Source: an uncultured Roseburia sp. (GTDB lineage Bacteria; Bacillota; Clostridia; Lachnospirales; Lachnospiraceae). Taken from it: a DNA stretch of 7,813 nucleotides. Numbering within the stretch: position 1 is the first letter of the stretch; each line of letters begins with the position of its first letter. The position numbers and the translations under genes were made by a program. Shown here piece after piece: positions 1 through 6,643 of this stretch. The notes under the pieces were generated by a model, which saw only the letters and a program-made list of their open reading frames with translations, was not told the origin of the DNA and ran no database searches. The stretch lies in contig CANODN010000087.1 in NCBI GenBank assembly GCA_947564765.1, positions 1-7,813 on the forward strand. Reading direction: 5' to 3'.

Positions 1-2
1 GT

Positions 3-248
3 GCGGAGGCGATTGCGATGAGTATATTTGAATATGATGAAGAGAAGCATTTGAAGAATGAGAGAGAGTACGCCTACAGAAGGGGCAGAGAAGAAGGAGA
101 AATGAAAGGAATTTATATTTTAATTGAAGCATATCTGAAAGAAGGAATATCCAAAGAGAAAACGATTCAGGTACTTAAGGATGCTTATGCTCTTAATGAA
201 GAAACAGCGAAAACTTATTACGAAGAAATAAAAAACAGCATAGCGTAA
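3..248 (+). CDS. C-terminal part of an Rpn/PD-(D/E)XK-type protein (5' end outside window)
   Basis: The frame is open from the first bases of the window, reading AEAIA before an in-frame ATG at 18, and ends at TAA 246-248, so this is probably the 3' end of a longer gene. The visible ~81 residues are hydrophilic and helical: a stretch beginning MSIFEYDEEKHLKNERE, an RRGREEGEMKG segment, then a helical tail. From family knowledge, this charged 'REEG' tail after a YDEEKH-like segment is typical of the C-terminus of Rpn family recombination-promoting nucleases / PD-(D/E)XK transposase-like proteins, which are common in Lachnospiraceae and often degenerate. The nuclease core is not in the window, so activity cannot be judged. 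An alternative is a stand-alone 76-residue ORF starting at ATG 18, because GGAGG at 5-9 sits 8 nt upstream like a Shine-Dalgarno. A terminator follows at 325-362. Family assignment is by resemblance of the tail only. Confidence 0.55.
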   Translation, partial: AEAIAMSIFEYDEEKHLKNEREYAYRRGREEGEMKGIYILIEAYLKEGISKEKTIQVLKDAYALNEETAKTYYEEIKNSIA

Positions 249-290
249 AGGCGTCAGGAATTTTAATGGATGAATATGAATTCACTCAGA

Positions 291-322
291 TACGAAAAGC
301 TGCATGTACGAAAAGCTGCATG
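291..322. repeat. 16-bp perfect tandem direct duplication
   Basis: The 16-mer TACGAAAAGCTGCATG occurs twice back to back (291-306 and 307-322) with no mismatch. It lies between the Rpn-like stop codon and the terminator hairpin. Two copies fit a replication-slippage duplication; no function is evident. The unit AAAGCTGCATG does not contribute to the terminator stem. Confidence 0.9.
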
Positions 323-324
323 GG

Positions 325-362
325 AGACAGTTCTCAATGGAGAAGCTGTCTTCTGTTTTTTT
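325..362 (+). terminator. Rho-independent terminator after the Rpn-like gene
   Basis: The left arm AGACAGTTCTC (325-335) pairs with the right arm GAGAAGCTGTCT (340-351) around an AATG loop. The stem has one G-T wobble and one bulged A. It is followed within a few bases by a run of seven T (356-362). Position and orientation fit termination of the upstream gene, separating it from glnA. Confidence 0.8.
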
Positions 363-418
363 GTAATTTCCAAAATATTTTCAAAAAAATCACATTTTTT
401 TAAAAACTGCACAAAAAG

Positions 419-429
419 TATGATACAAT
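419..429 (+). promoter_or_regulatory. Putative glnA promoter (extended -10)
   Basis: TGATACAAT (421-429) matches an extended -10 element (TGN followed by TACAAT, one mismatch from TATAAT); an overlapping TATGAT lies at 419-424. No good -35 is seen at the usual spacing, only a T/A-rich stretch near 395-406, which fits an extended -10 promoter that depends less on the -35. It is downstream of the terminator and about 80 nt upstream of the glnA start, so it is the best candidate for the glnA promoter. I see no convincing GlnR/TnrA box. Confidence 0.45.
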
Positions 430-468
430 AACAACATCTTATATCATTCAGGCAGAGCTAAAGGAGAA

Positions 469-501
469 GGGCTTACACAGCCTGTGACCACAAGAAAGGG
501 G
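469..501 (+). promoter_or_regulatory. glnA leader: small hairpin and Shine-Dalgarno
   Basis: A small hairpin can form from GGGCT (469-473) and AGCCT (479-483) with a TACAC loop; it has only 5 pairs, one a wobble. The ribosome binding site AAAGGGG (495-501) follows, 7 nt before the glnA ATG. A second purine run, AAGGAGAAGG (461-470), looks like a Shine-Dalgarno but has no start codon at proper distance. Whether the hairpin regulates glnA is unknown; it does not match a riboswitch class I can name. Confidence 0.3.
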
Positions 502-508
502 TAAATCT

Positions 509-1936
509 ATGAAAACCAGGGAAATTAAGAAACTATGTGAAGAAAATCAAATCCGTATGATCGATTTTAAAATGACGGATATCGACGGCCGCTGGAGGCA
601 CATTACCATACCGGTAGAACGTTTTGGAGAGAGCGTTTTTACCCAGGGAATCGGTTTTGACGGTTCCAACTACGGATATGCTCCCATAGAGAAAAGCGAT
701 ATGGTATTTCTTCCGGACCCGGATACTGCATATATCGATCCTTTTGCAGAAGTTCCGACACTGACCATGTGCGGCAATGTCTGCACCATAGGAAAAGGAG
801 AAAATACACCCTTTGACCAGTATCCCAAAAATGTAAGTTTAAGAGCTGTCGAACATATGAAAAACATCGGAATTGCAGACCGTATGATTATCGGGCCGGA
901 ATTTGAATTTTATCTGTTTGACAGCGCCCGCTTTGAGGTTTCGCCGAAGCAGTGCGGCTACCGGATCGATGCGAAACAGGCAGACTGGAACTGCAGTCTG
1001 GATACCCAGGGCAATAACGGCTATGAGGTGCATTACAAAGGCGGCTATCATGTGGCGGCGCCGCAGGATGTTGGATACGATCTGAGAAGTAAAATGTGTA
1101 TGATGATTGAGGACTGGGGAATTCCGGTGAAATATCATCATCATGAGGTCGGCGGACCGGGACAGATGGAAATTGAAGTAGAGCTTAATGATATGCCGGA
1201 CATGGCGGATAATACGATGATTATCAAATATATCATCAAAAACATGGCGGCAAGAGAGGGAAAGACGGCAACCTTTTTACCGAAACCGATTTATCAGGAG
1301 GCAGGAAACGGCCTGCATGTCCATATGATGCTGTTAAAAGATGGAAAGCCTCTGTTCTATGATGAAAACGGATATTCCGGTTTAAGCCGCACGGCACATT
1401 ATTTTATCGGAGGACTGTTAAAGCATATTGCATCTCTGTGTGCATTTACCAATCCTTCGACAAATTCCTTTAAACGTCTTGTGCCGGGATACGAAGCTCC
1501 GGTTACCGTCGGTTATGCGACCTCCAACCGCAGTGCGGTGATCCGGATTCCTGCTTATGCAAAGACGCCGGATACCAAGCGGTTTGAGCTGCGCAATCCG
1601 GACGCAACGGCCAATCCCTATTACGCTTATGCAGCAATTTTAATGGCAGGTCTGGACGGAATTGAAAATCAGATCGATCCGGAGGAGAACGGCTGGGGAC
1701 CATATGATTTTAATTTGTATACTTTATCCCAAGAGGAGCAGAAGAAGATCAAGGGACTGCCAAAATCTTTGGGAGAGGCGCTTGATGCACTGGAGGCAGA
1801 CCACGATTACCTGACCAGGGGAGGTGTATTCCCGGAACGTTTAATCGAGGTATGGACAGCGCGCAAACGGGAGGAGCTTAAAAAGCTGGAGCAGATTCCA
1901 AATCCGGCAGAGTTTAAGATGTACTTTGATCTGTAA
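509..1936 (+). CDS. glnA: Glutamine synthetase, type I (beta-like subtype)
   Basis: This cytoplasmic enzyme makes glutamine from glutamate, ammonium and ATP, and normally works as a dodecamer. The 475-residue length is full for the family and the start is supported by AAAGGGG 7 nt upstream. Visible active-site elements: FDGS with Asp51; GPEFEF with metal ligands Glu131 and Glu133; HHHEV with Glu213 and GQMEIE with Glu221; NGLHVHM with His270; the flap PGYEAP with Glu329; NRSAVIRIP with Arg341 and Arg346; KRFELR with Glu360 and Arg362. Two traits point to the GSI-beta subgroup: an insertion-like segment between about 140 and 178 that resembles the enterobacterial enzyme, and an NLYTL motif with Tyr404 where E. 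coli GlnA has its adenylylated tyrosine in NLYDLP. The C-terminus NPAEFKMYFDL also matches the beta form. No adenylyltransferase gene is in the window, so modification at Tyr404 is only a possibility. The sialidase gene starts 36 bp downstream. Confidence 0.96.
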   Translation: MKTREIKKLCEENQIRMIDFKMTDIDGRWRHITIPVERFGESVFTQGIGFDGSNYGYAPIEKSDMVFLPDPDTAYIDPFAEVPTLTMCGNVCTIGKGENTPFDQYPKNVSLRAVEHMKNIGIADRMIIGPEFEFYLFDSARFEVSPKQCGYRIDAKQADWNCSLDTQGNNGYEVHYKGGYHVAAPQDVGYDLRSKMCMMIEDWGIPVKYHHHEVGGPGQMEIEVELNDMPDMADNTMIIKYIIKNMAAREGKTATFLPKPIYQEAGNGLHVHMMLLKDGKPLFYDENGYSGLSRTAHYFIGGLLKHIASLCAFTNPSTNSFKRLVPGYEAPVTVGYATSNRSAVIRIPAYAKTPDTKRFELRNPDATANPYYAYAAILMAGLDGIENQIDPEENGWGPYDFNLYTLSQEEQKKIKGLPKSLGEALDALEADHDYLTRGGVFPERLIEVWTARKREELKKLEQIPNPAEFKMYFDL

Positions 1937-1959
1937 TCAGTTTCAAAGCGGATTTCATA

Positions 1960-1965
1960 AAGGAG
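1960..1965 (+). promoter_or_regulatory. Ribosome binding site of the sialidase gene
   Basis: AAGGAG lies 7 nt before ATG 1973. This supports the chosen start, which is also the start that gives an intact signal peptide. The 36-nt gap from the glnA stop holds no hairpin with a T-tract and no recognisable promoter. Confidence 0.8.
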
Positions 1966-1972
1966 AAGAAGT

Positions 1973-4900
1973 ATGAAACAAAATTTAAAAAAGATGATTA
2001 CCGTTCTGCTGGCTGTTTGTATGATTTTCAGCACCGTAGGGATTCAACAGGAAGTGAAAGCAGAGACGGCCGATGGACAGATTGACACATCGGAACGGGG
2101 CTGGGAAACAGTACGTTATAACACAGATACGGAAATTACTTCCGCTCAGACACAAAACGAAAGACTGACCGATTTTTTTGCCGGTACAGAGAGTATGTGC
2201 TGGTCTGCAGATTTTAAAACAAGTCAGACAAAGCTGCAGTCACTTTTGGCTTTGAATACAAACAGTCAGTATTACGTTCTCTATATCAGGGATGGAAAAG
2301 TATCCTTTGAAGCCAGAGGAGGCCTTGCGTTAAGCCAGACTTTGGATGTAAATTATGCAGACGGAAACTGGCATACGGTTACACTGGAAATGAAAAGGAA
2401 CAGAAAAACAGTTCTGTCTGTGGATGGAAAAGAAGCAGCATCGTCAACCGGCACAGCCTGTATTGCGGATTTATCATGGACGCCGGAGCAGTTTACCGTT
2501 GGAGGTCTTACCGGCTACAGCAATGAAAGCGCTACGGCAGGCTGGGCACTTTCCGGAAGCATGAGAAATATCATATTGAAAAAGAAGATTGACGTGCCGC
2601 TTCCGGATACGGTATTTTCTATATCGAATCTGAAATCAGAGCGGATAGACACCGGTATCAGAGAGGCGATGGCAGAAGGAAGCATTAATTTTACCTATCG
2701 TCTGAAAGAAGCGGGAAAAGGAAAAGCAAAGCTTCTTTCCTTTGGGGATCGTGTGGAAATATATACGGACTGTAATGCAGATTCCAACAAAGTTGTATTT
2801 TCAGATGGAAGCGGGAAAATGGAAGCAGAAGTGGAAAATACAGCTTTAGATACCGTAAAATGGCATAACCTGGCTGTGACATTATCAAACGGAACGCTGA
2901 GCGTTTTTGCAGATGGAATACCGGCGGGAAGTATGGCCTATGCAGAATCGTTGGATGTATCTTCCGTTTGCTGCGGAGATGATGTATATGTTTCCGAAGT
3001 GAAGATGTATGAGGAAGCGCTTCTGGAAGAGGATATAGAGCGCCTGCAGGAGGCGACACTTTCTGATCTGTATTCGGATGGAACAGATAAGACGGAAGGA
3101 TATTTGAAAACAGACAATCGTGAGATTTTTAATTCCGGAATGGGCGGTTCCACAGCTTACCGTATTCCGGCTATTGTAACATCCAAAAAAACAGGAACGG
3201 TCATTGCTTCGATAGACAAGAGATGGAACGGCAGCGGTGATATTGGTGTAATTGACAGCGTGATCCGCAGAAGCGAGGATAACGGACAGACATGGAGTGA
3301 TGTAATTCCTGTAATTGCTCTTTCCGGTCAATACGCTTATACGGTAGATCCTGCGCTTTTGGCAGACAATGATGAGAACAGTGAACATTACGGAAGAATA
3401 TATATGCTGGTGGATATGTGGCAGCAGAGTACAGGATTTAACGGAGCACAGCCGGGGACAGGATATATTGAGGCAGACGGCAAACAATATTTGAAGCTGA
3501 CGGATGCAGAGGGCAATGTCTATACTGTTCGTGAAAACGGCGTCGTATATGATTCACAAAATGAAGTTACCGAATACAGAGTAGAAACAGAAGCAAAGGC
3601 TCCGTTTACAGATCAGGGAGAGCTTTATAAGAACGGAGAACGGGTAGGAAATATTTATAAAAAAAGTGAGCTTACCTTTACCAATACCTGTTACTTGTGG
3701 ATGACCTACAGCGATGATGACGGACTGACCTGGTCTTTGCCAAAAGATATTACGCCGGAGGTGAAATCCGATTGGATGAAATTCTGCGGTACAGGTCCGG
3801 GTATGGGAATAAAAACGAAAAGCGGCAGACTGATTTTTCCGGCATACTGTACCAATGCGGGAGGAATACAGTCATCCTTCAACGTATACAGTGATGATGA
3901 CGGACAGACATGGCATCAGGGCGGTTCGCCGAACAATGGAGGCAATATGGAGGCGGCAAAAAGTCATTTGACGGAAAGCTGCATTGTGGAGCTGAACAAC
4001 GGACATCTGATACAGTTTATGAGAAGCTATAACGGACAGGTGACAATATCTGTCAGTACAGATCAGGGAATAACCTGGAGCACTCCGGCACGTCAGGCAA
4101 ACGTTCGGGACCCTTACTGCCAGATGGCAGCAGTGCATTATCCTGAAAAAATACTTGATCCCCGCGATGGACAGAAAAAAGAAGCAATTATTTTCTCCAA
4201 TCCGGGACCGGATCAAAACAAATATACAGGAAACGGAAGAGAATACGGTTCCGTACGTATCGCTTTTGTCAATGAAGACGACACACTGGATTGGGCTTAT
4301 CGTAAATTAATAGAAGAGAAAAGATATATTTATTCTTCTCTTACGGTTATGAATGACGGAACGATCGGACTGATTTATGAGCATGAGAGCTATGCCATGA
4401 TCGGGGCGGCATTTACTTCCTTCAGTCCGCAGTATATTATGGATTCCAACACCTATGAAAATACACCGACGCCGGTAGAAATCACGGCAAAATGTTACGC
4501 TCCGGATGGAACAGAATCAGAAACGCCGGTTGCGGGCGGAAAAATAGAAGCCAACGTGCAGTTTTCTCAAAATGTATTTGCTGCCGGAAATGTTACGCTG
4601 GACATAAAAGCAGGGGATCGGGTAAAAGAAGCGGCGCTGGTTGGAAATACGAGTGCAGACACACTGAAATTTGTCTATGAAATAGAAAAAGACGATGCAG
4701 GAGAAGCCATTGTGACAGGCAATGTCCATATCAAAGAGGGCGGTGTTGCGGAGACGGTTTATAATGTAAGTCTGACGGATAAACCAATTACAACAAAAGA
4801 TAAAGCAGTTGGAACAATACCTTTGGTCAGTGAGTCAGACAGCACATTTTCTCTGCTTGAGACGGCAGGAATGACAGCGTCAGAAGGTACTGCCCACGGT

Positions 4901-6478
4901 TCCAATACGGCCGAAAAAGTTATCGATGGCAACGAAAGCACATTCTGGCATTCAAAATACGATGATGACAATGCCAGCAACGGGGGACGTCCCAAACACT
5001 GGATTACCATTTCCCTTGGAGATCAGTATCTGGTAAACGGACTGCAGTATCTGCCGCGTCAGGATTCTTTAAACGGATGTGTCAGCAGATATCAGATAGA
5101 AGTCAGCCTCAACGGCACGGATTTTATTCCGGTTGCCAACGGAAACTGGATACGAAATAAAAACAGAAAAACAGCATATTTTGCCGGAGCAGCGCTTGCT
5201 TCCTATGTAAGATTCCGAGTATTGGAAACAGGTGACGAGTGGGCGACGGCTGCAGAGATCGGTATTATCGGAACTTCTGATTTAAGCGCTGCGACAGATA
5301 AGACAAAGATTTTGGAAATCTTGTGTAAAACAGACTCCTATGGAGACAATCTGGTTTTGGCAGGGGATACCGGAGCTTTGGCGGAAGCTATAGCAGATGC
5401 AAAGGAAACGGCAGGGAAGATGCTGGCTTTGGAGTCTGAAATAAATCAGGCAGCCCAGAATATAAATAACGTATTTTCTGCAATTTCAAATTCTGCAAAG
5501 TCAAATTTAAAAGCCGCGATTGACAGAGGAAATGCAAAAAAACAGGAAAACTATAATATGACAACATGGATTTCCTATCAAAAGGCATTAAATGATGCAA
5601 AAATGATTACAGAAACCGCTTCGGATGAAGAGGCGCTTCTGGCATATATCAATCTGCTTACAGCGGAACAATCGCTTGCTTTTTCTGCAAAGGGAGATCA
5701 GGATGAAGGCATATTGCAGGAAACAAAATCAGAGGCAGACGCCGCTATTCAAAAAGCGGACGCAGAGTTACAAGAAGAAAACTACACGCCGGAATCCTGG
5801 GCTGAGTATCAAAAGGTATATAACCGGTTAAAAGATGTGATAGAAAATGCAACAAGCGCTACGGTGCTGCAAAACTACATGACGATGCTGGAGGAAGCAA
5901 AGAAGGATCTGATTGCAAAGCCTGATTCGGGTACAAAGCCGGAACCAGACAAACCTCCTGTAAAGCCGGAACCGGAGGAACCTCCTACAGATACAGATAC
6001 GGATTCGGGAACGCCTGAAAGCGGTAATGGCAGCCAGCCTGTTCTTGCGTTAAACAGGATTTATACGACAAAGGATCAGCTGCAGTATAAAGTAACAAAT
6101 CTGGAACAAAAAACCGTTGCGCTGGTTGGAACGGCAGATAAGAAAAATCTGTCATCTCTTAACGTAAAAAGTCCGGTGACCATAGAAGGGGTAACCTGTA
6201 AAGTTACGGAAATCGGCGCAAAGGCGTTTAAGGGCTGCAAGAAGTTAAAGAAAGTTACAATTGAAAATGATGTTGCAGTCATTGGTAAACAGGCTTTTGC
6301 CGGCTGCGGCAGATTAAAAAAGATTACCTTCAAAGGAAATCAGTTATCAAAAGTCGGCGCAAAGGCGTTTAAAGGGATTTCTAAAAAAGCAGTCATTAAA
6401 GTACCAAAAGCGCAGAAAAAGAAATATAAGAAGCTTCTTTCCAAAAGAGGTCAGGCAAAAACCGTAAAGGTGAAATAG
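1973..6478 (+). CDS. Secreted multimodular sialidase (GH33 exo-alpha-sialidase)
   Basis: Removes terminal sialic acid from host glycans outside the cell. Modules by residue: signal peptide 1-30 (basic start, hydrophobic core, predicted cut after VKA); two jelly-roll LamG/CBM40-like domains at ~45-205 and ~212-360, each with a W-H strand (NWHTV, KWHNL); GH33 propeller ~381-825; beta-sandwich ~833-940; F5/8C (CBM32) ~958-1100; helical region ~1103-1170; two FIVAR repeats ~1178-1237 and ~1254-1314 (second with YTPESW); Pro/Glu/Lys/Asp-rich linker ~1315-1355; BspA-like LRR_5 ~1400-1501. Catalytic residues assigned by analogy to C. perfringens NanI: Arg triad 397 (YRIP), 684 (QFMR), 756 (GREYG); Asp423 acid/base; Glu668 and nucleophile Tyr787 (YSSLT). 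Four Asp boxes (SxDxGxTW) at 434, 580, 640 and 695. A long insertion ~455-570 lies between the first two boxes, as in clostridial sialidases. No LPxTG sorting signal or C-terminal membrane helix is present. It is far longer than NanI-type enzymes. Whether it hydrolyses or forms 2,7-anhydro-Neu5Ac is not settled. It may be co-transcribed with glnA. Confidence 0.94.
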   Translation: MKQNLKKMITVLLAVCMIFSTVGIQQEVKAETADGQIDTSERGWETVRYNTDTEITSAQTQNERLTDFFAGTESMCWSADFKTSQTKLQSLLALNTNSQYYVLYIRDGKVSFEARGGLALSQTLDVNYADGNWHTVTLEMKRNRKTVLSVDGKEAASSTGTACIADLSWTPEQFTVGGLTGYSNESATAGWALSGSMRNIILKKKIDVPLPDTVFSISNLKSERIDTGIREAMAEGSINFTYRLKEAGKGKAKLLSFGDRVEIYTDCNADSNKVVFSDGSGKMEAEVENTALDTVKWHNLAVTLSNGTLSVFADGIPAGSMAYAESLDVSSVCCGDDVYVSEVKMYEEALLEEDIERLQEATLSDLYSDGTDKTEGYLKTDNREIFNSGMGGSTAYRIPAIVTSKKTGTVIASIDKRWNGSGDIGVIDSVIRRSEDNGQTWSDVIPVIALSGQYAYTVDPALLADNDENSEHYGRIYMLVDMWQQSTGFNGAQPGTGYIEADGKQYLKLTDAEGNVYTVRENGVVYDSQNEVTEYRVETEAKAPFTDQGELYKNGERVGNIYKKSELTFTNTCYLWMTYSDDDGLTWSLPKDITPEVKSDWMKFCGTGPGMGIKTKSGRLIFPAYCTNAGGIQSSFNVYSDDDGQTWHQGGSPNNGGNMEAAKSHLTESCIVELNNGHLIQFMRSYNGQVTISVSTDQGITWSTPARQANVRDPYCQMAAVHYPEKILDPRDGQKKEAIIFSNPGPDQNKYTGNGREYGSVRIAFVNEDDTLDWAYRKLIEEKRYIYSSLTVMNDGTIGLIYEHESYAMIGAAFTSFSPQYIMDSNTYENTPTPVEITAKCYAPDGTESETPVAGGKIEANVQFSQNVFAAGNVTLDIKAGDRVKEAALVGNTSADTLKFVYEIEKDDAGEAIVTGNVHIKEGGVAETVYNVSLTDKPITTKDKAVGTIPLVSESDSTFSLLETAGMTASEGTAHGSNTAEKVIDGNESTFWHSKYDDDNASNGGRPKHWITISLGDQYLVNGLQYLPRQDSLNGCVSRYQIEVSLNGTDFIPVANGNWIRNKNRKTAYFAGAALASYVRFRVLETGDEWATAAEIGIIGTSDLSAATDKTKILEILCKTDSYGDNLVLAGDTGALAEAIADAKETAGKMLALESEINQAAQNINNVFSAISNSAKSNLKAAIDRGNAKKQENYNMTTWISYQKALNDAKMITETASDEEALLAYINLLTAEQSLAFSAKGDQDEGILQETKSEADAAIQKADAELQEENYTPESWAEYQKVYNRLKDVIENATSATVLQNYMTMLEEAKKDLIAKPDSGTKPEPDKPPVKPEPEEPPTDTDTDSGTPESGNGSQPVLALNRIYTTKDQLQYKVTNLEQKTVALVGTADKKNLSSLNVKSPVTIEGVTCKVTEIGAKAFKGCKKLKKVTIENDVAVIGKQAFAGCGRLKKITFKGNQLSKVGAKAFKGISKKAVIKVPKAQKKKYKKLLSKRGQAKTVKVK
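6213..6372 (+). repeat. 19-bp direct repeats within the LRR_5-coding region
   Basis: The 19-mer TCGGCGCAAAGGCGTTTAA occurs at 6213-6231 and again at 6354-6372. Both copies encode the GAKAFKG turn of a BspA-like leucine-rich repeat (residues 1415-1421 and 1462-1468). A third, diverged copy encodes GKQAFAG at 1438-1444. The identity at DNA level suggests recent repeat duplication or gene conversion, or shared codon choice. Confidence 0.85.
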
Positions 6479-6489
6479 ATTAGAGCTTC

Positions 6490-6518
6490 TTGTGAAAAGC
6501 AAAAAACTATGATATGAT
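6490..6518 (+). promoter_or_regulatory. Strong-looking sigma-A-type promoter upstream of tgt
   Basis: TTGTGA (6490-6495) and TATGAT (6513-6518) are separated by exactly 17 bp, and the -10 is preceded by TGA (6510-6512), giving an extended -10. Predicted transcription start is about 6524-6527, which lies inside the left arm of the terminator hairpin at 6521-6534. It would give tgt a leader of about 120 nt. No start site has been measured; this is read from consensus only. Confidence 0.6.
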
Positions 6519-6520
6519 GA

Positions 6521-6561
6521 AAAACCGTAAGGAATCTGCCAAGTAGTTTCCTGCGGTTTTT
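6521..6561 (+). terminator. Rho-independent terminator after the sialidase gene
   Basis: AAAACCGTAAGGAA (6521-6534) pairs with TTCCTGCGGTTTT (6548-6560), with one wobble and one bulged A, around a loop of about 13 nt. The right arm runs into TTTTT (6557-6561). It begins 43 nt after the sialidase stop and fits termination of that transcript. Because it overlaps the predicted start of the tgt transcript, it could also form a 5' hairpin on the tgt mRNA. Confidence 0.75.
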
Positions 6562-6630
6562 CTGTTGTCAAAATAGTTTGCAAAAAATTTTTTATGACAG
6601 AAAAGCAGTTGGAAAACGTGCAATAATAGT

Positions 6631-6638
6631 GAGAGGAG
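6631..6638 (+). promoter_or_regulatory. Ribosome binding site that fixes the tgt start
   Basis: GAGAGGAG lies 5 nt before ATG 6644. This favours 6644 over the upstream in-frame TTG at 6578, which has only A/T-rich sequence before it and would add 22 residues not expected in the family. Confidence 0.8.
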
Positions 6639-6643
6639 TTTTT

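Noticed and set aside
360..385. GlnR/TnrA operator upstream of glnA
   Set aside because: TGTAA at 362-366 matches one half of TGTNAN7TNACA, but the second half is absent.
476..486. CACAG-C-CTGTG dyad as an operator
   Set aside because: The arms are only 5 bp and it overlaps the small hairpin; too short to support a repressor site.
2885..3487. 200-residue open frame on the minus strand
   Set aside because: It lies wholly inside the sialidase, has no family resemblance and a Cys/Ser/Ile-rich composition typical of an antisense shadow of a coding frame.
6578..6643. Upstream TTG start for tgt adding 22 residues
   Set aside because: There is no Shine-Dalgarno before it; ATG 6644 has GAGAGGAG at 5 nt and gives the family's normal length and N-terminus.
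6561..6643. preQ1 riboswitch before tgt
   Set aside because: The leader is A/T-rich and shows no preQ1-type stem-loop with the C-rich loop and A-rich tail.
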